Shown here in pieces: positions 41,771 through 50,576 of a stretch of DNA of 64,000 nucleotides. A program made the position numbers and the translations under genes. Source of the stretch: Pseudoalteromonas sp049257235 (lineage in GTDB: Bacteria > Pseudomonadota > Gammaproteobacteria > Enterobacterales > Alteromonadaceae). Within the stretch, counting starts at the first letter, position 1. Each line of letters opens with the position of its first letter. The stretch spans positions 62,001 through 126,000 of the forward strand of contig NZ_JBMMUF010000006.1 of the NCBI RefSeq assembly GCF_049257235.1, in the 5' to 3' direction. The notes beneath the pieces are model-generated. The model made no database searches. It was not told the origin of the DNA and saw nothing but the letters and a program-made list of their open reading frames with translations.

Positions 41771-43558
41771 GTGACTAACACTCCTGTAATATCACTTCCA
41801 AGCGCGACGACTCGTTCGCGCGCTTTGGATCTCACTATCAAAGTACGCTGCGGCGCATACTCTATCAGTGGAGCAAAACCCGACAATCAGGATGCTTGTG
41901 CAGCACGCATTCCTGTTGGTGATACTCTGCGAAGTAAAGGTATAGTACTGGCAGTTGCTGACGGTATTAGCAGTAGCGAATTTTCTGCACTGGCCAGTGA
42001 GGCAACGGTGCAACACTTTATCAGCGACTATTATCGCACTTCCGAAATTTGGGGAGTGTTACAATCAGGTCAACGCGTATTGCAGGCGATCAACAGCTGG
42101 CTGATAACCCAAACCGAAGCGACACCGTATCGTGGCACACCTGACAAAGGCTATGTGACGACATTAACCGCCTTAGTACTAAAACATCATTCTGGCTATG
42201 TGTTTCATGTTGGTGACTCACGCCTGTACCGCATTCGACGCTGCTTTGGCACACCCACCTTAGAGTGCATCACTAAGGATCATCAAGTTATTGGCGAAGC
42301 GGGGCAAAGTTATCTATCCCGAGCAATGGGCTTTAATCCTGACTTGGCACTTGATACCCATAGCTTTAGTGTGCATGAGAATGACATATTTTTGCTTACC
42401 ACAGACGGCGTACACGGGCATCTCAGTGAAGCGCATATGTTGCAAATTATTGAGCAACATAGCTCAGACATGGATAGCGCAGCAAAGGCATTGGTCGAGG
42501 GCGCTTTGGCTGCGAACAGCACTGACAACCTCACAGCTCAGCTCGTGTGTATCGATAAACTCCCTGACGATCCTTCGGCAGAGTTAAAAGCGTTTGATGA
42601 CCTACCCGTTCCTCCTGTTTTGGAGGTCAATCAGGAAATCGATGACTTAAGAGTCTTACGTGTTATCTATCAAAGCGCTCGCAGTCACCTTTATTTGGTC
42701 AAAGATAAAAAAACAGACGACATCTTTGTACTAAAAGCTCCGTCTATTGAGTTAAGTGAGCAAACAGCACACCTCAATAAACTCATGATGGAAGAATGGG
42801 CCGCCAGACGAGTTAACAATCCTCATGTTCTGCGTGTTCCCATGGAGCATCGAGCACGCAGTGCCATGTATACACTGGCTCATTATATCGAAGGTAAATC
42901 ACTGGCGCAGTGGGTGACAGACAACCCCAAACCCAGTTTAGAGCGAGTTCGTAATATCGTGATGCACATAGGCAAAGGGCTACAAGCCCTGCACAGGGCA
43001 GGGATAGTGCATTGCGACTTACGTGAACAGAATATACTTATTGATGAGCATGATCATGCCACGATCATCGATTTGGGAAGTGCTAGCATCGATGGCGTCA
43101 GTGAATATTTGGCACAAGAACACACTGTGCGGGGCAATTTACTGATCACTGCGCCAGAGTATTTCCTTGGATATGCAGCATCAAGGCAAGGCGATATTTT
43201 CTCCTTGAGTTTATTGACCTACTTTTTATTAAGTGGCTCATACCCTTACGGCACCAAGCTTGCGCGTTGTACCTCGCTCAATGCACAGCGGAAACTGAGC
43301 ATATCGCCTATCGCTCCCAAACGGGGAGACATCCCCAGTTGGCTCGATGACACGCTAAAAAGAGGCTTGCAGGTAGAGCCATCGAAACGTTATCAGGAGC
43401 TCTCTGAATTTTTACACGATTTACATACCCCGAATCGCAAATATCTGACTAAACATAAACCCCCATTGATGGAACGTGATCCGTTGCGATTTTGGAAAGC
43501 GATGAGCCTAGTGTGGTTTTGTATCGCCCTGTATCTATGGGCGCAAGTAAATACATAG
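41771..43558 (+). CDS. PP2C phosphatase-Ser/Thr kinase fusion, C-terminal anchor
   Basis: 595 residues from a GTG. Residues about 22-265 are a PP2C phosphatase (KPDNQDA, VADGISSSE with Asp64-Gly, GDSRLYRI, TTDGVHG, STDNLTAQL). Residues about 290-560 are a eukaryotic-like kinase with HCDLREQN (His414, Asp416, Asn421) and DLG (Asp434) in place of DFG. A single hydrophobic helix ends the protein. Such fusions recur in nitrate/nitrite assimilation operons of marine gammaproteobacteria; the substrate is unknown, perhaps the adjacent transporter or NirB. Confidence 0.9.
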   Translation: MTNTPVISLPSATTRSRALDLTIKVRCGAYSISGAKPDNQDACAARIPVGDTLRSKGIVLAVADGISSSEFSALASEATVQHFISDYYRTSEIWGVLQSGQRVLQAINSWLITQTEATPYRGTPDKGYVTTLTALVLKHHSGYVFHVGDSRLYRIRRCFGTPTLECITKDHQVIGEAGQSYLSRAMGFNPDLALDTHSFSVHENDIFLLTTDGVHGHLSEAHMLQIIEQHSSDMDSAAKALVEGALAANSTDNLTAQLVCIDKLPDDPSAELKAFDDLPVPPVLEVNQEIDDLRVLRVIYQSARSHLYLVKDKKTDDIFVLKAPSIELSEQTAHLNKLMMEEWAARRVNNPHVLRVPMEHRARSAMYTLAHYIEGKSLAQWVTDNPKPSLERVRNIVMHIGKGLQALHRAGIVHCDLREQNILIDEHDHATIIDLGSASIDGVSEYLAQEHTVRGNLLITAPEYFLGYAASRQGDIFSLSLLTYFLLSGSYPYGTKLARCTSLNAQRKLSISPIAPKRGDIPSWLDDTLKRGLQVEPSKRYQELSEFLHDLHTPNRKYLTKHKPPLMERDPLRFWKAMSLVWFCIALYLWAQVNT

Positions 43559-43570
43559 TGGTGCATGGCC

Positions 43571-43663
43571 TGCACTACACTTGTGCACATGCGTAAAAAC
43601 GCATGCTCAAATAACATTAACTAACTGTTTTTAAATAACTAAAATTATTGGCATTAAACTTGA
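43571..43663 (+). promoter_or_regulatory. NtrC-like site and degenerate sigma-54-like promoter before nirB
   Basis: TGCACTACACTTGTGCA (43571-43587) matches the NtrC consensus closely. TTGGCATTAAACTTGA (43648-43663) resembles a sigma-54 site, with -24 GG intact and GA instead of GC at -12. A separate nirB promoter under nitrogen control is inferred. Confidence 0.55.
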
Positions 43664-43682
43664 TAGACTAACAACCAAGATA

Positions 43683-43790
43683 GCAAACCTCCCAAATTGC
43701 CGGTTTGCCAACAACACAATTTGTCGATGGGTCATATCGACCCATTTCAGGTAATGAAGCCTACACCGAAATATCGGTGTGGGCTTTTTT
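43683..43790 (+). promoter_or_regulatory. nirB leader with alternative hairpins and attenuator
   Basis: GCAAACC/GGTTTGC (43683-43708) and CAAATTG/CAATTTG (43693-43723) are mutually exclusive stems. Next, ATGGGTC/GACCCAT overlaps GTCGAT/ATCGAC. The leader ends in a terminator, GCCTACACCGA...TCGGTGTGGGC plus T6 (43759-43790), 22 bp before nirB. Antitermination by the NasR-like protein is inferred. Confidence 0.6.
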
Positions 43791-43812
43791 GTTTTCTAAA
43801 GGAACGTAAAGC

Positions 43813-46359
43813 ATGACACACGCAGCACAGACTTCGAAAATTCTCATCATCGGCAACGGCATGGTGGGTCATCACTTTGTTGAGCAACTTCGCCAACAAG
43901 ATGCAAATGCACACATCACCGTATTGTGCGGTGAGTCAAGACTCGCCTATGACCGCGTTCACCTGTCCGCATTCTTTGATGGCAAGAGCGCGGACGATCT
44001 TGCACTGACAGATGCACAAACATATGAGTCATGGGGCGTGCACTTTGAACTAAACGCCAAAGCAAACACGATCAACCGCGACGCTAAACAGGTGCAAACG
44101 GAAGATGGCCGCATCTTCGATTACGACACCCTTGTACTTGCAACCGGCTCATATCCATTTGTTCCACCGATCCCAGGTAATGACCAACCACATTGCCTGG
44201 TGTATCGGACCATTGACGACTTAGAGGCCATTGCTGCATCGGCACAGCAAAGCAAGGTCGGTGTGGTTGTTGGCGGCGGCTTGCTTGGTTTAGAAGCGGC
44301 TAATGCGCTCAAGCAGGCTGGGCTAAAAACCCATGTTGTTGAATTTGCTCCTCAACTAATGGCCGTGCAATTAGATAGTACGGGGGGTGATGTGTTGCGC
44401 GATAAAATCGAAGACTTGGGCGTCAGCGTACACACAGGCAAAGCAACACAACGCATTGAAGCCGGTGAAACCTGTCGATATCGCATGGTTTTTGCGGATG
44501 GCACCCACCTTGAAACCGACATGATTCTATTCTCTGCGGGGATTCGCCCAAGCGACCAGCTAGCCCGCCAAGCTGACTTAGCAGTGGGTGAACGTGGCGG
44601 TATCTGCATTGATAGTAGCTGTCGCACCTCAGACCCAAATATTTACGCCATTGGTGAATGCGCGCTCTGGAATGAGCGAATTTTTGGCCTTGTTGCTCCG
44701 GGCTATGCCATGGCACGTGTGGCAGCGGAGCAAATATATGCGGGCACAGGTGAGTTCCTCGGCGCTGATATGAGTACCAAACTCAAATTAATGGGCGTTG
44801 ATGTGGGCTCAATTGGCGATGCGCACGGCCACAGTGCAAATGCACAAAGCTATACCTACTTTAACCAACCACAAGGCGTGTACAAAAAGCTGGTTGTTGA
44901 TAGCAAAGCACAGCACATTATCGGCGCGGTATTGGTTGGCGACACCTCAGACTTCGACGCCTTATTACAATTTGCACTCAATGGCATCACATTACCTGAG
45001 AACCCTGAGAGCCTCATCCTACCGAGCTCAGGCGATAAACCTGCTCTTGGTGCCGATGCACTACCTAGCACAGCCACCGTATGCTCATGCCACAATGTCA
45101 CCAAAGCCGGCATTATCTCTGCCATTGATCAGGGCTGTTGCAGCGTCAAAGAGGTCAAAGCAACAACCAAGGCGTGCACTGGCTGTGGCGGCTGTAGCGC
45201 ACTGCTAAAAAGTGTCGTGGATCATGAATTAGAAAGTCGCGGTGTGGAAGTATCGAAAGCCATTTGCGAACACTTCAACTTTACCCGTCAAGAGCTTTTC
45301 CATCTTGTGAAAGTAGAGGGTTATCGCAGTTTTGCTGAGATTCTAAATGCCCATGGTCATGGTCTAGGTTGTGAGATCTGTAAACCTGCGATTGGCTCTA
45401 TCCTCGCATCTGTGCATAACGAATACATTCTCACTAAAGCGCACCTGCCGCTTCAGGACACTAATGATATCTATCTGGGCAACATGCAAAAAGATGGCAG
45501 TTACTCTGTTGTGCCGCGTGTGCCCGGCGGGGAGATCACCCCGAAAAAGCTCATTTTACTGGGCGAAATTGCCGAAAAGTATGGACTGTATACCAAAATC
45601 ACTGGTGGTCAACGAATCGACTTATTTGGTGCTCGTGTTGAACAGCTCCCTGATATTTGGCAAGAGCTGGTCGACGGTGGCTTTGAAACTGGCCATGCGT
45701 ATGCCAAAGCGCTGCGCACGGTTAAATCGTGTGTTGGTAGCACTTGGTGCCGCTTTGGGGTGCAAGATTCAGTAGGCAAAGCCATTGATTTAGAGAATCG
45801 CTACAAGGGCCTAAGAGCACCGCACAAGATCAAGTTTGCCGTTTCAGGGTGCACCCGCGAATGCGCAGAAGCGCAAAGCAAAGACATAGGCATCATTGCC
45901 ACGGAAAATGGCTGGAACCTCTACGTCTGTGGTAATGGCGGGATGAAACCTCGTCATGGCGATTTGTTCGCAACCGATCTCGATGATGCCACCTTAGTTA
46001 AGTACATCGACCGCATCTTAATGTTTTACGTAAAAACCGCAGATCGTTTACAACGCACCTCTGTGTGGATGGAAAACCTAGAAGGCGGTCTCGATTATCT
46101 GCGCAGCGTAATAATTGACAACGCATTAGGCATTAACGATGAGCTCGAAGCGCACATGCAGACAGTAATTGGACAATATCAATGTGAATGGAAAACCACC
46201 ATTGAGTCTGAATCAGCACGCAAGCGTTTTCGCCAATTCGTCAACAGCAAAGCTACTGACAACAACATTGTTTTTGTTCCAGAGCGCGGACAAATACGCC
46301 CAGCATCAGCAGCAGAAAAAGCCGCTAAAGGTGGCGCAATTCCAGTACAGGTTATTTAG
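43813..46359 (+). CDS. nirB: NAD(P)H nitrite reductase, large subunit
   Basis: 848-residue cytoplasmic assimilatory nitrite reductase. It has an N-terminal FAD/NAD(P)H module (IIGNGMVGHHFVEQL, VVVGGGLLGLEAANAL), a BFD-like [2Fe-2S] region with CSCHNVT and CTGCGGC, then a ferredoxin-like half-domain and the sirohaem/[4Fe-4S] domain with Cys640, Cys646, Cys680 and Cys684. All cofactor ligands are present and the length is normal. AAGGA precedes the ATG. NirD follows after 9 bp. Reduces nitrite to ammonium with six electrons. Confidence 0.96.
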   Translation: MTHAAQTSKILIIGNGMVGHHFVEQLRQQDANAHITVLCGESRLAYDRVHLSAFFDGKSADDLALTDAQTYESWGVHFELNAKANTINRDAKQVQTEDGRIFDYDTLVLATGSYPFVPPIPGNDQPHCLVYRTIDDLEAIAASAQQSKVGVVVGGGLLGLEAANALKQAGLKTHVVEFAPQLMAVQLDSTGGDVLRDKIEDLGVSVHTGKATQRIEAGETCRYRMVFADGTHLETDMILFSAGIRPSDQLARQADLAVGERGGICIDSSCRTSDPNIYAIGECALWNERIFGLVAPGYAMARVAAEQIYAGTGEFLGADMSTKLKLMGVDVGSIGDAHGHSANAQSYTYFNQPQGVYKKLVVDSKAQHIIGAVLVGDTSDFDALLQFALNGITLPENPESLILPSSGDKPALGADALPSTATVCSCHNVTKAGIISAIDQGCCSVKEVKATTKACTGCGGCSALLKSVVDHELESRGVEVSKAICEHFNFTRQELFHLVKVEGYRSFAEILNAHGHGLGCEICKPAIGSILASVHNEYILTKAHLPLQDTNDIYLGNMQKDGSYSVVPRVPGGEITPKKLILLGEIAEKYGLYTKITGGQRIDLFGARVEQLPDIWQELVDGGFETGHAYAKALRTVKSCVGSTWCRFGVQDSVGKAIDLENRYKGLRAPHKIKFAVSGCTRECAEAQSKDIGIIATENGWNLYVCGNGGMKPRHGDLFATDLDDATLVKYIDRILMFYVKTADRLQRTSVWMENLEGGLDYLRSVIIDNALGINDELEAHMQTVIGQYQCEWKTTIESESARKRFRQFVNSKATDNNIVFVPERGQIRPASAAEKAAKGGAIPVQVI

Positions 46360-46368
46360 GAGAGTACC

Positions 46369-46722
46369 ATGCAAACAGCACAGCAAACACAACAAACATG
46401 GGTTGAAGTATGCACTATCGACGACCTTCAAGAATACAGCGGTGTATGCGCGCTACTCAATGACGAGCAGGTTGCCATTTTTATGGTGCCAAGTGCGCAT
46501 AACACGCACTTGTACGCAATCAGTAACTGGGACCCTGTTGGTCAAGCTAATGTACTTTATCGCGGCATCATAGGTTCAGTGGCATCCACGCCTGTTGTTG
46601 CATCGCCATTACATAAACAGCGCTATGACCTGATCACAGGGCAATGTCTTGATGATGACAGCGTGAGTATTGATGTATTTACCGTGCGCCAAGAGCAAGG
46701 GCGCGTGCTCATCGCGGTGTAA
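46369..46722 (+). CDS. nirD: NAD(P)H nitrite reductase, small subunit
   Basis: 117 residues, Rieske-fold NirD type. It lacks the Rieske cysteine/histidine ligand pairs, as usual for NirD, and shows the LYAISNWDPVGQANVLYRGIIGS segment. It starts 9 bp after nirB with an AGGAG ribosome binding site. Needed for full NirB activity in other bacteria. Confidence 0.93.
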   Translation: MQTAQQTQQTWVEVCTIDDLQEYSGVCALLNDEQVAIFMVPSAHNTHLYAISNWDPVGQANVLYRGIIGSVASTPVVASPLHKQRYDLITGQCLDDDSVSIDVFTVRQEQGRVLIAV

Positions 46723-46741
46723 ACACCTTTGGAGTATCAAT

Positions 46742-47662
46742 ATGAGCTTTTTTTCTATTTGTAAGCCGCCATTTCTACCTAGTTATCGCACCAATGTCGT
46801 GCGGCTGTTTGCCAACCATGATTGGGATTTAGGGCGTACTCACTGCGAACCGCGCAAAGCCAAACGGGGTCAGGTATTTATCGTTGGAGCAGGGCCAGGT
46901 GATGCCGACCTACTCACAGTGAAAGCCGTCAAATGCTTACAGCAAGCTGATGTCGTGATGTATGACTGGCTAGTCGACAGCTCGGTACTGGCTCTGATTC
47001 CAAAGCGCACACAGCGCGTATTTGTGGGTAAGCGCCGCGCCAAGCACTCCACCAGCCAAGAGGATATTTGTAAGCAACTGGTTGAGTTCGCTAATCAAGG
47101 CAAGGTTGTTGTGCGCTTAAAAGGCGGCGATCCTGCTGTATTCGCACGCACCACAGAAGAAACGGTGGCGCTCACAAACGCAGAGATCCCTTTTGCAATT
47201 GTACCCGGCATCACAGCCGCATCAGGCGCTTCGGCATTCACTGGCATTCCGCTTACAGAGCGAAGCTGTGCCCAGTCAGTCACCTTACTCACCGCTCACT
47301 TAAAAGATGCAGACGAGCAACCTGATTGGCAAAAAATGGTGCAACAGTTAAGCCGCGGCACATTGGTGCTGTACATGGGATTGAGTAAATTAGCGCAAGT
47401 GACATGCGCGCTTATTGAACGTCAGGTCGCAGCCGACACCCCTGTCGCGTTAATTGAAAATGCCTGCTGTGCCAGTCAACGTCTTTACACCACCACTTTA
47501 TACGAAGCTGCGCGCACTGCTGAGCGAGCACACTTTAGTGGACCGGTGCTCATTATCGTTGGCGATGTGGTGAATCACAGGCAAAGCGTGGATACCTCAC
47601 TTTTTAACTTCGCAACGCAAAGTGAAAGCATTTTTATTAATAAACAACAGGTTGGCTGTTAA
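46742..47662 (+). CDS. cobA: Uroporphyrinogen-III C-methyltransferase
   Basis: 306-residue SUMT making precorrin-2, precursor of the sirohaem that NirB needs. AdoMet-binding GAGPGDADLLT, VVRLKGGDPAVFAR and PGITAASGASAFTGIPLTER are intact. About 40 residues precede the core, longer than the usual single-domain SUMT; this extension is not recognised. The ATG at 46742 has GGAG at good spacing; the longer frame from 46670 overlaps nirD and is rejected. No CysG oxidase/ferrochelatase domain, so those steps are encoded elsewhere. Confidence 0.93.
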   Translation: MSFFSICKPPFLPSYRTNVVRLFANHDWDLGRTHCEPRKAKRGQVFIVGAGPGDADLLTVKAVKCLQQADVVMYDWLVDSSVLALIPKRTQRVFVGKRRAKHSTSQEDICKQLVEFANQGKVVVRLKGGDPAVFARTTEETVALTNAEIPFAIVPGITAASGASAFTGIPLTERSCAQSVTLLTAHLKDADEQPDWQKMVQQLSRGTLVLYMGLSKLAQVTCALIERQVAADTPVALIENACCASQRLYTTTLYEAARTAERAHFSGPVLIIVGDVVNHRQSVDTSLFNFATQSESIFINKQQVGC

Positions 47663-47686
47663 ATAAAGTCACTGACGACCAACGAT

Positions 47687-47698
47687 TTGTATATACAA
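47687..47698. repeat. Palindrome TTGTATATACAA, copy 2
   Basis: Identical to copies at 35968-35979 and 50063-50074. This copy lies 24 bp after cobA and upstream of the porin leader terminator, where a regulator could act. Confidence 0.4.
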
Positions 47699-47730
47699 CT
47701 TTGAAGTAAGTAGCAACTAAGGGTAACGAC

Positions 47731-47777
47731 GCCCACATCAGATATTGCCAACAGCGATGTCTGATGTGGGCTTTTTT
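47731..47777 (+). terminator. Terminator or attenuator in the cobA-porin leader
   Basis: GCCCACATCAGA (47731-47742) pairs perfectly with TCTGATGTGGGC (47760-47771), followed by T6. It lies 21 bp before the porin ATG. The stem start resembles the other two leader terminators of this locus, which argues for a NasR-controlled attenuator rather than a plain operon end. Confidence 0.75.
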
Positions 47778-47797
47778 ATGGGAAACGGGGAATATCA

Positions 47798-49012
47798 ATG
47801 AAACAGTGTTTAACAATGAACAAACTTGCCGTGCTGTGCGCACTGGCCTGCTCAACAAGCTACAGTCACTCACTTTATGCAGAGGAAATACTCGACACCT
47901 TAGCCACTGGCAGTGCTTGGGCAGATTTTCGCCTGCGTTATGAAACGGTTGATCAAGACAACATGGCTGATAACGCCAATGCCTTGACCCTGCGCACGCT
48001 TTTCGGAGTTAAGTCAGGAGAGTACAAAGGGTTTTCAGCAACAATTGAAGGTGAAGACTCGCGTATTGTGCTCGGAGTTGGCGACTACAGTGTTGGTCCC
48101 ACAGGGTATAACGTAGGCCAATACCCTGTTATTGCCGACCCTGAGACAACCGAACTTGACCAAGCGTTCGTGCAATATAAACATTCTGGCTGGCAGGTCA
48201 AAGCAGGACGCCAAGTGATTACTTTGGATAATCACCGCTTTGTTGGCCATGTTGGTTGGCGTCAAGACCGCCAAACCTTTGATGGCATCACTATCAACAA
48301 ACAAGTCACGGATAAGTTATCTCTTTACTATGGCTACCTATCGCAGCGAAACCGCATATTTGCAGAAGCCGCTGACATCGACAGTAACGACCACCTACTG
48401 CATCTCGACTATGCGTCAGACATGGGGACATTTAAAGCCTATGGCTATCTGCTTGAAACTGACTCGGCAGCTGATAACGGTCTCGACACATGGGGTGTAA
48501 GCTATGCAAACAAGAGCAAACGCGATCAAATCACCTGGCATTACAACGTCGAATACGCCACTCAGCAAAGTGATGTAGGTACTGCGAGCTTTGATGCTGA
48601 TTACTTCAGTGCCAGCGTGAAAGCGCAATTACAGGCAGTAACAGTGGGGCTTGGCTATGAGCTATTAGGCTCTGACGACGGCCAATATGGCTTTGCCACA
48701 CCCCTGGCTACTTTGCACAAGTTCAATGGCTGGACAGATCAATTCCTGGCAACACCTAAAGAGGGGTTAGAAGACATTTACGTAACGGTGAATTCGCAAT
48801 TTGCAGGAGGCAAATGGACATTTGTATGGCATGAGTATTCAGCGGACGACGCGTCTGCGAGTGTAGAAGACTTAGGCAGCGAATTAAACGTGCAATATGT
48901 CACCAAAGTAGCACAAAAGATCACTCTAGGCGCGAAGTACGGTCAGTACTTCGCTGAAGACATTAAAGCTGACACATCGAAATTCTGGTTGTGGGTCAGT
49001 GCCCGCCTCTAA
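47798..49012 (+). CDS. Outer-membrane porin (alginate export domain-like)
   Basis: 404 residues with a signal peptide (cleaved after LYA). The mature protein begins with WADFRLRYETVDQ and continues as alternating beta strands (LTLRTLFGVKSGEYKGF, YKHSGWQVKAGRQVITLDNHRF) ending with the aromatic/Leu C-terminal strand FWLWVSARL, as expected for a barrel assembled by BAM. The family is the alginate_exp-type porins. Its place behind a leader attenuator in the nitrite locus suggests nitrate or nitrite uptake across the outer membrane; that function is inferred. Confidence 0.8.
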   Translation: MKQCLTMNKLAVLCALACSTSYSHSLYAEEILDTLATGSAWADFRLRYETVDQDNMADNANALTLRTLFGVKSGEYKGFSATIEGEDSRIVLGVGDYSVGPTGYNVGQYPVIADPETTELDQAFVQYKHSGWQVKAGRQVITLDNHRFVGHVGWRQDRQTFDGITINKQVTDKLSLYYGYLSQRNRIFAEAADIDSNDHLLHLDYASDMGTFKAYGYLLETDSAADNGLDTWGVSYANKSKRDQITWHYNVEYATQQSDVGTASFDADYFSASVKAQLQAVTVGLGYELLGSDDGQYGFATPLATLHKFNGWTDQFLATPKEGLEDIYVTVNSQFAGGKWTFVWHEYSADDASASVEDLGSELNVQYVTKVAQKITLGAKYGQYFAEDIKADTSKFWLWVSARL

Positions 49013-49040
49013 CCCAGACAGAGGAAACTGACCACATTTC

Positions 49041-49078
49041 AAGGTCCGCGCCAATAACTATTGGCGCGTTACCTTTTT
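49041..49078 (+). terminator. Rho-independent terminator after porin
   Basis: AAGGT..CGCGCCAATA / AC / TATTGGCGCG..ACCTTTTT; a long perfect 10-bp inner stem with a T5 tail, ending the nitrite locus. Confidence 0.88.
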
Positions 49079-49185
49079 GGCACCAGAATGAGTATCATCG
49101 TGCGCTATGATGACTATGCAATTAACTCATTCGCCTCCCTAAAAGGGCCATGTTATGGTGATGTTTTGTCTTTTGGGCGCTTCCT

Positions 49186-50058
49186 ATGGCGTGGATTTTC
49201 TTCACATTTTTAGCTGCATTCAGTCAAAGCTGGCGCAACGCTCTACAAAGCAAGCTAAGCCACCATGCCTCGAGTTTAGCGGTCACACTTGCACGTTTTA
49301 TTCTCGCCGGCCCCATCGCCGCCTTATATCTTGCTTTGCTTTATCACTTTGACCCCGCCCCAGCGCTGCATCCTTCTGACCTATTTGCTCTTTATATTGT
49401 TGGTGCTGCTGTTATGCAGATCATCGCCACAGCCTTGATGGTACGGTTATTTAAAATGAACAATTATGCCGTGGGCGCAGGGCTTGCCAAAAGTGAAGCG
49501 CTAGTGGCCGCTATTTTAGGAATGCTATTTTTTGGCTCGGCACTGAGCTTACTTGGCTGGTTTGGGGTCATTTTGGGCGCGATTGCGGTGATGCTACTCA
49601 GTGGCCCAAGTGTGCGCGATTTAAGCTTTAAAACGGTATTAATGGGCTTGGCCTGTGGCACCAGCTTCGCCCTAACGTCACTGTGGGTGCGTGAGGCAAG
49701 CTTATCATCAGGATTGCTCTTTCCGCACAGTGCCGCTTGGGTGTTGTTGCTAGTGATCAGTTTGCAAACCTTGATGCTGCTGCTTTATCTCGGTATTAAA
49801 GACAAAGCGGCTCTTGTTAGCCTTTGGCATCACAAGGGCCTGACAACGTGGATCAGCTTTACCAGCTGCATTGGTTCAATCGGCTGGTTTAGTGCCATGA
49901 GCCTACAGCACGTGGCGTATGTGAAGACCCTCGGGCAAATCGAGGTATTTTTCACTATTGCGATTTCATACCTGTGGTTGAAGCAACCGGTAAAGCGCCG
50001 CGATAGCCTAGGTTTATTGCTTATTGCCCTTGCTGCTATCGCGGTAATGTGGGGATGA
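49186..50058 (+). CDS. EamA/DMT-family transporter
   Basis: 290 residues, about ten hydrophobic helices in two five-helix halves, typical of drug/metabolite transporters. Start MAWIFFTFLAAFSQSWRNAL at 49186; an upstream frame at 49155 is in another phase. The C-terminal half has the GQIEVFFTIAISYLWLKQP segment of EamA domains. Inner membrane; substrate unknown. It is convergent with the disrupted SMR gene. Confidence 0.88.
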   Translation: MAWIFFTFLAAFSQSWRNALQSKLSHHASSLAVTLARFILAGPIAALYLALLYHFDPAPALHPSDLFALYIVGAAVMQIIATALMVRLFKMNNYAVGAGLAKSEALVAAILGMLFFGSALSLLGWFGVILGAIAVMLLSGPSVRDLSFKTVLMGLACGTSFALTSLWVREASLSSGLLFPHSAAWVLLLVISLQTLMLLLYLGIKDKAALVSLWHHKGLTTWISFTSCIGSIGWFSAMSLQHVAYVKTLGQIEVFFTIAISYLWLKQPVKRRDSLGLLLIALAAIAVMWG

Positions 50059-50062
50059 GCAC

Positions 50063-50074
50063 TTGTATATACAA
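50063..50074. repeat. Palindrome TTGTATATACAA, copy 3
   Basis: Third identical copy in the window, between the convergent transporter and SMR genes, 5 bp after the transporter stop. Confidence 0.4.
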
Positions 50075-50086
50075 TTTATACACGCT

Positions 50087-50576
50087 TTAATTTGCGACTT
50101 TTAAGGTGATCACTCCAGCGATAATAAGTAGCACGCCGAAGTAGCGCATCAAGGAGGTGCTATCGCCATAAAACAACACCCCCACTAAGAAAGTACCTGC
50201 AGCTCCTATACCCGTCCATACAGCGTACGAGGTGCCCATCGGAATCGTCTTTTGCGCCAGCCATAGCAGCAAACCGCTGATAGCCATAAACACCACCGCC
50301 ATAATGATACTTGGGGCATGCTGACCTTTGCTATTTGTTTTTGCAGCAGCCATAGGGTTCAACCAAAGGCGTACACTGCGTTGTCATGGACCATGAACAT
50401 AGTTCACTATGCACCATGACCCATTCCTAGCATTGAAAGCCTTTGATTTGAACAAAATTCATACCTCAAAGGTCAACACGCCCCAACCAACGAGTTTGTG
50501 GTTCTTGTGCGAGCTTAAGCCCAACAGGCCAGCCAATTTCGAACAAGCCGGCACAAATCAAATACACCCAGGCCAC
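50087..50576 (-). pseudogene. sugE: SMR-family efflux gene (SugE-like) split by a MITE
   Basis: The minus strand starts at a GTG overlapping the upstream stop (TAGTG): AWVYLICAGLFEIGWPVGLK is the first SMR helix with its conserved Glu, but the frame stops after about 36 residues in inserted DNA. The rest (SIIMAVVFMAISGLLLWLAQ, TIPMGTSYAVWTGIGA, helices 2-4) resumes beyond the insertion. Removing 50311-50486 would join TRWL to PSIIM as in SugE. A short frame beginning inside the insertion (ATG at 50362) covers only helices 2-4 and lacks the essential Glu. Confidence 0.82.
50311..50486. mobile_element. MITE-like 176-bp insertion
   Basis: Terminal inverted repeats TTGGGGCATGCTGACCTTTG (50311-50330) and its complement at 50467-50486 match at 18 of 20 bases. 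The inside is self-complementary (GTCATGG...CCATGAC, CATAGT/ACTATG) and holds no gene. No clear target duplication was found. A non-autonomous element moved by a transposase elsewhere is inferred. Confidence 0.7.

Noticed and set aside
44423..45208. Long antisense and shifted frames inside nirB
   Set aside because: They are shadows of the strongly conserved nirB coding frame and show no family signature.
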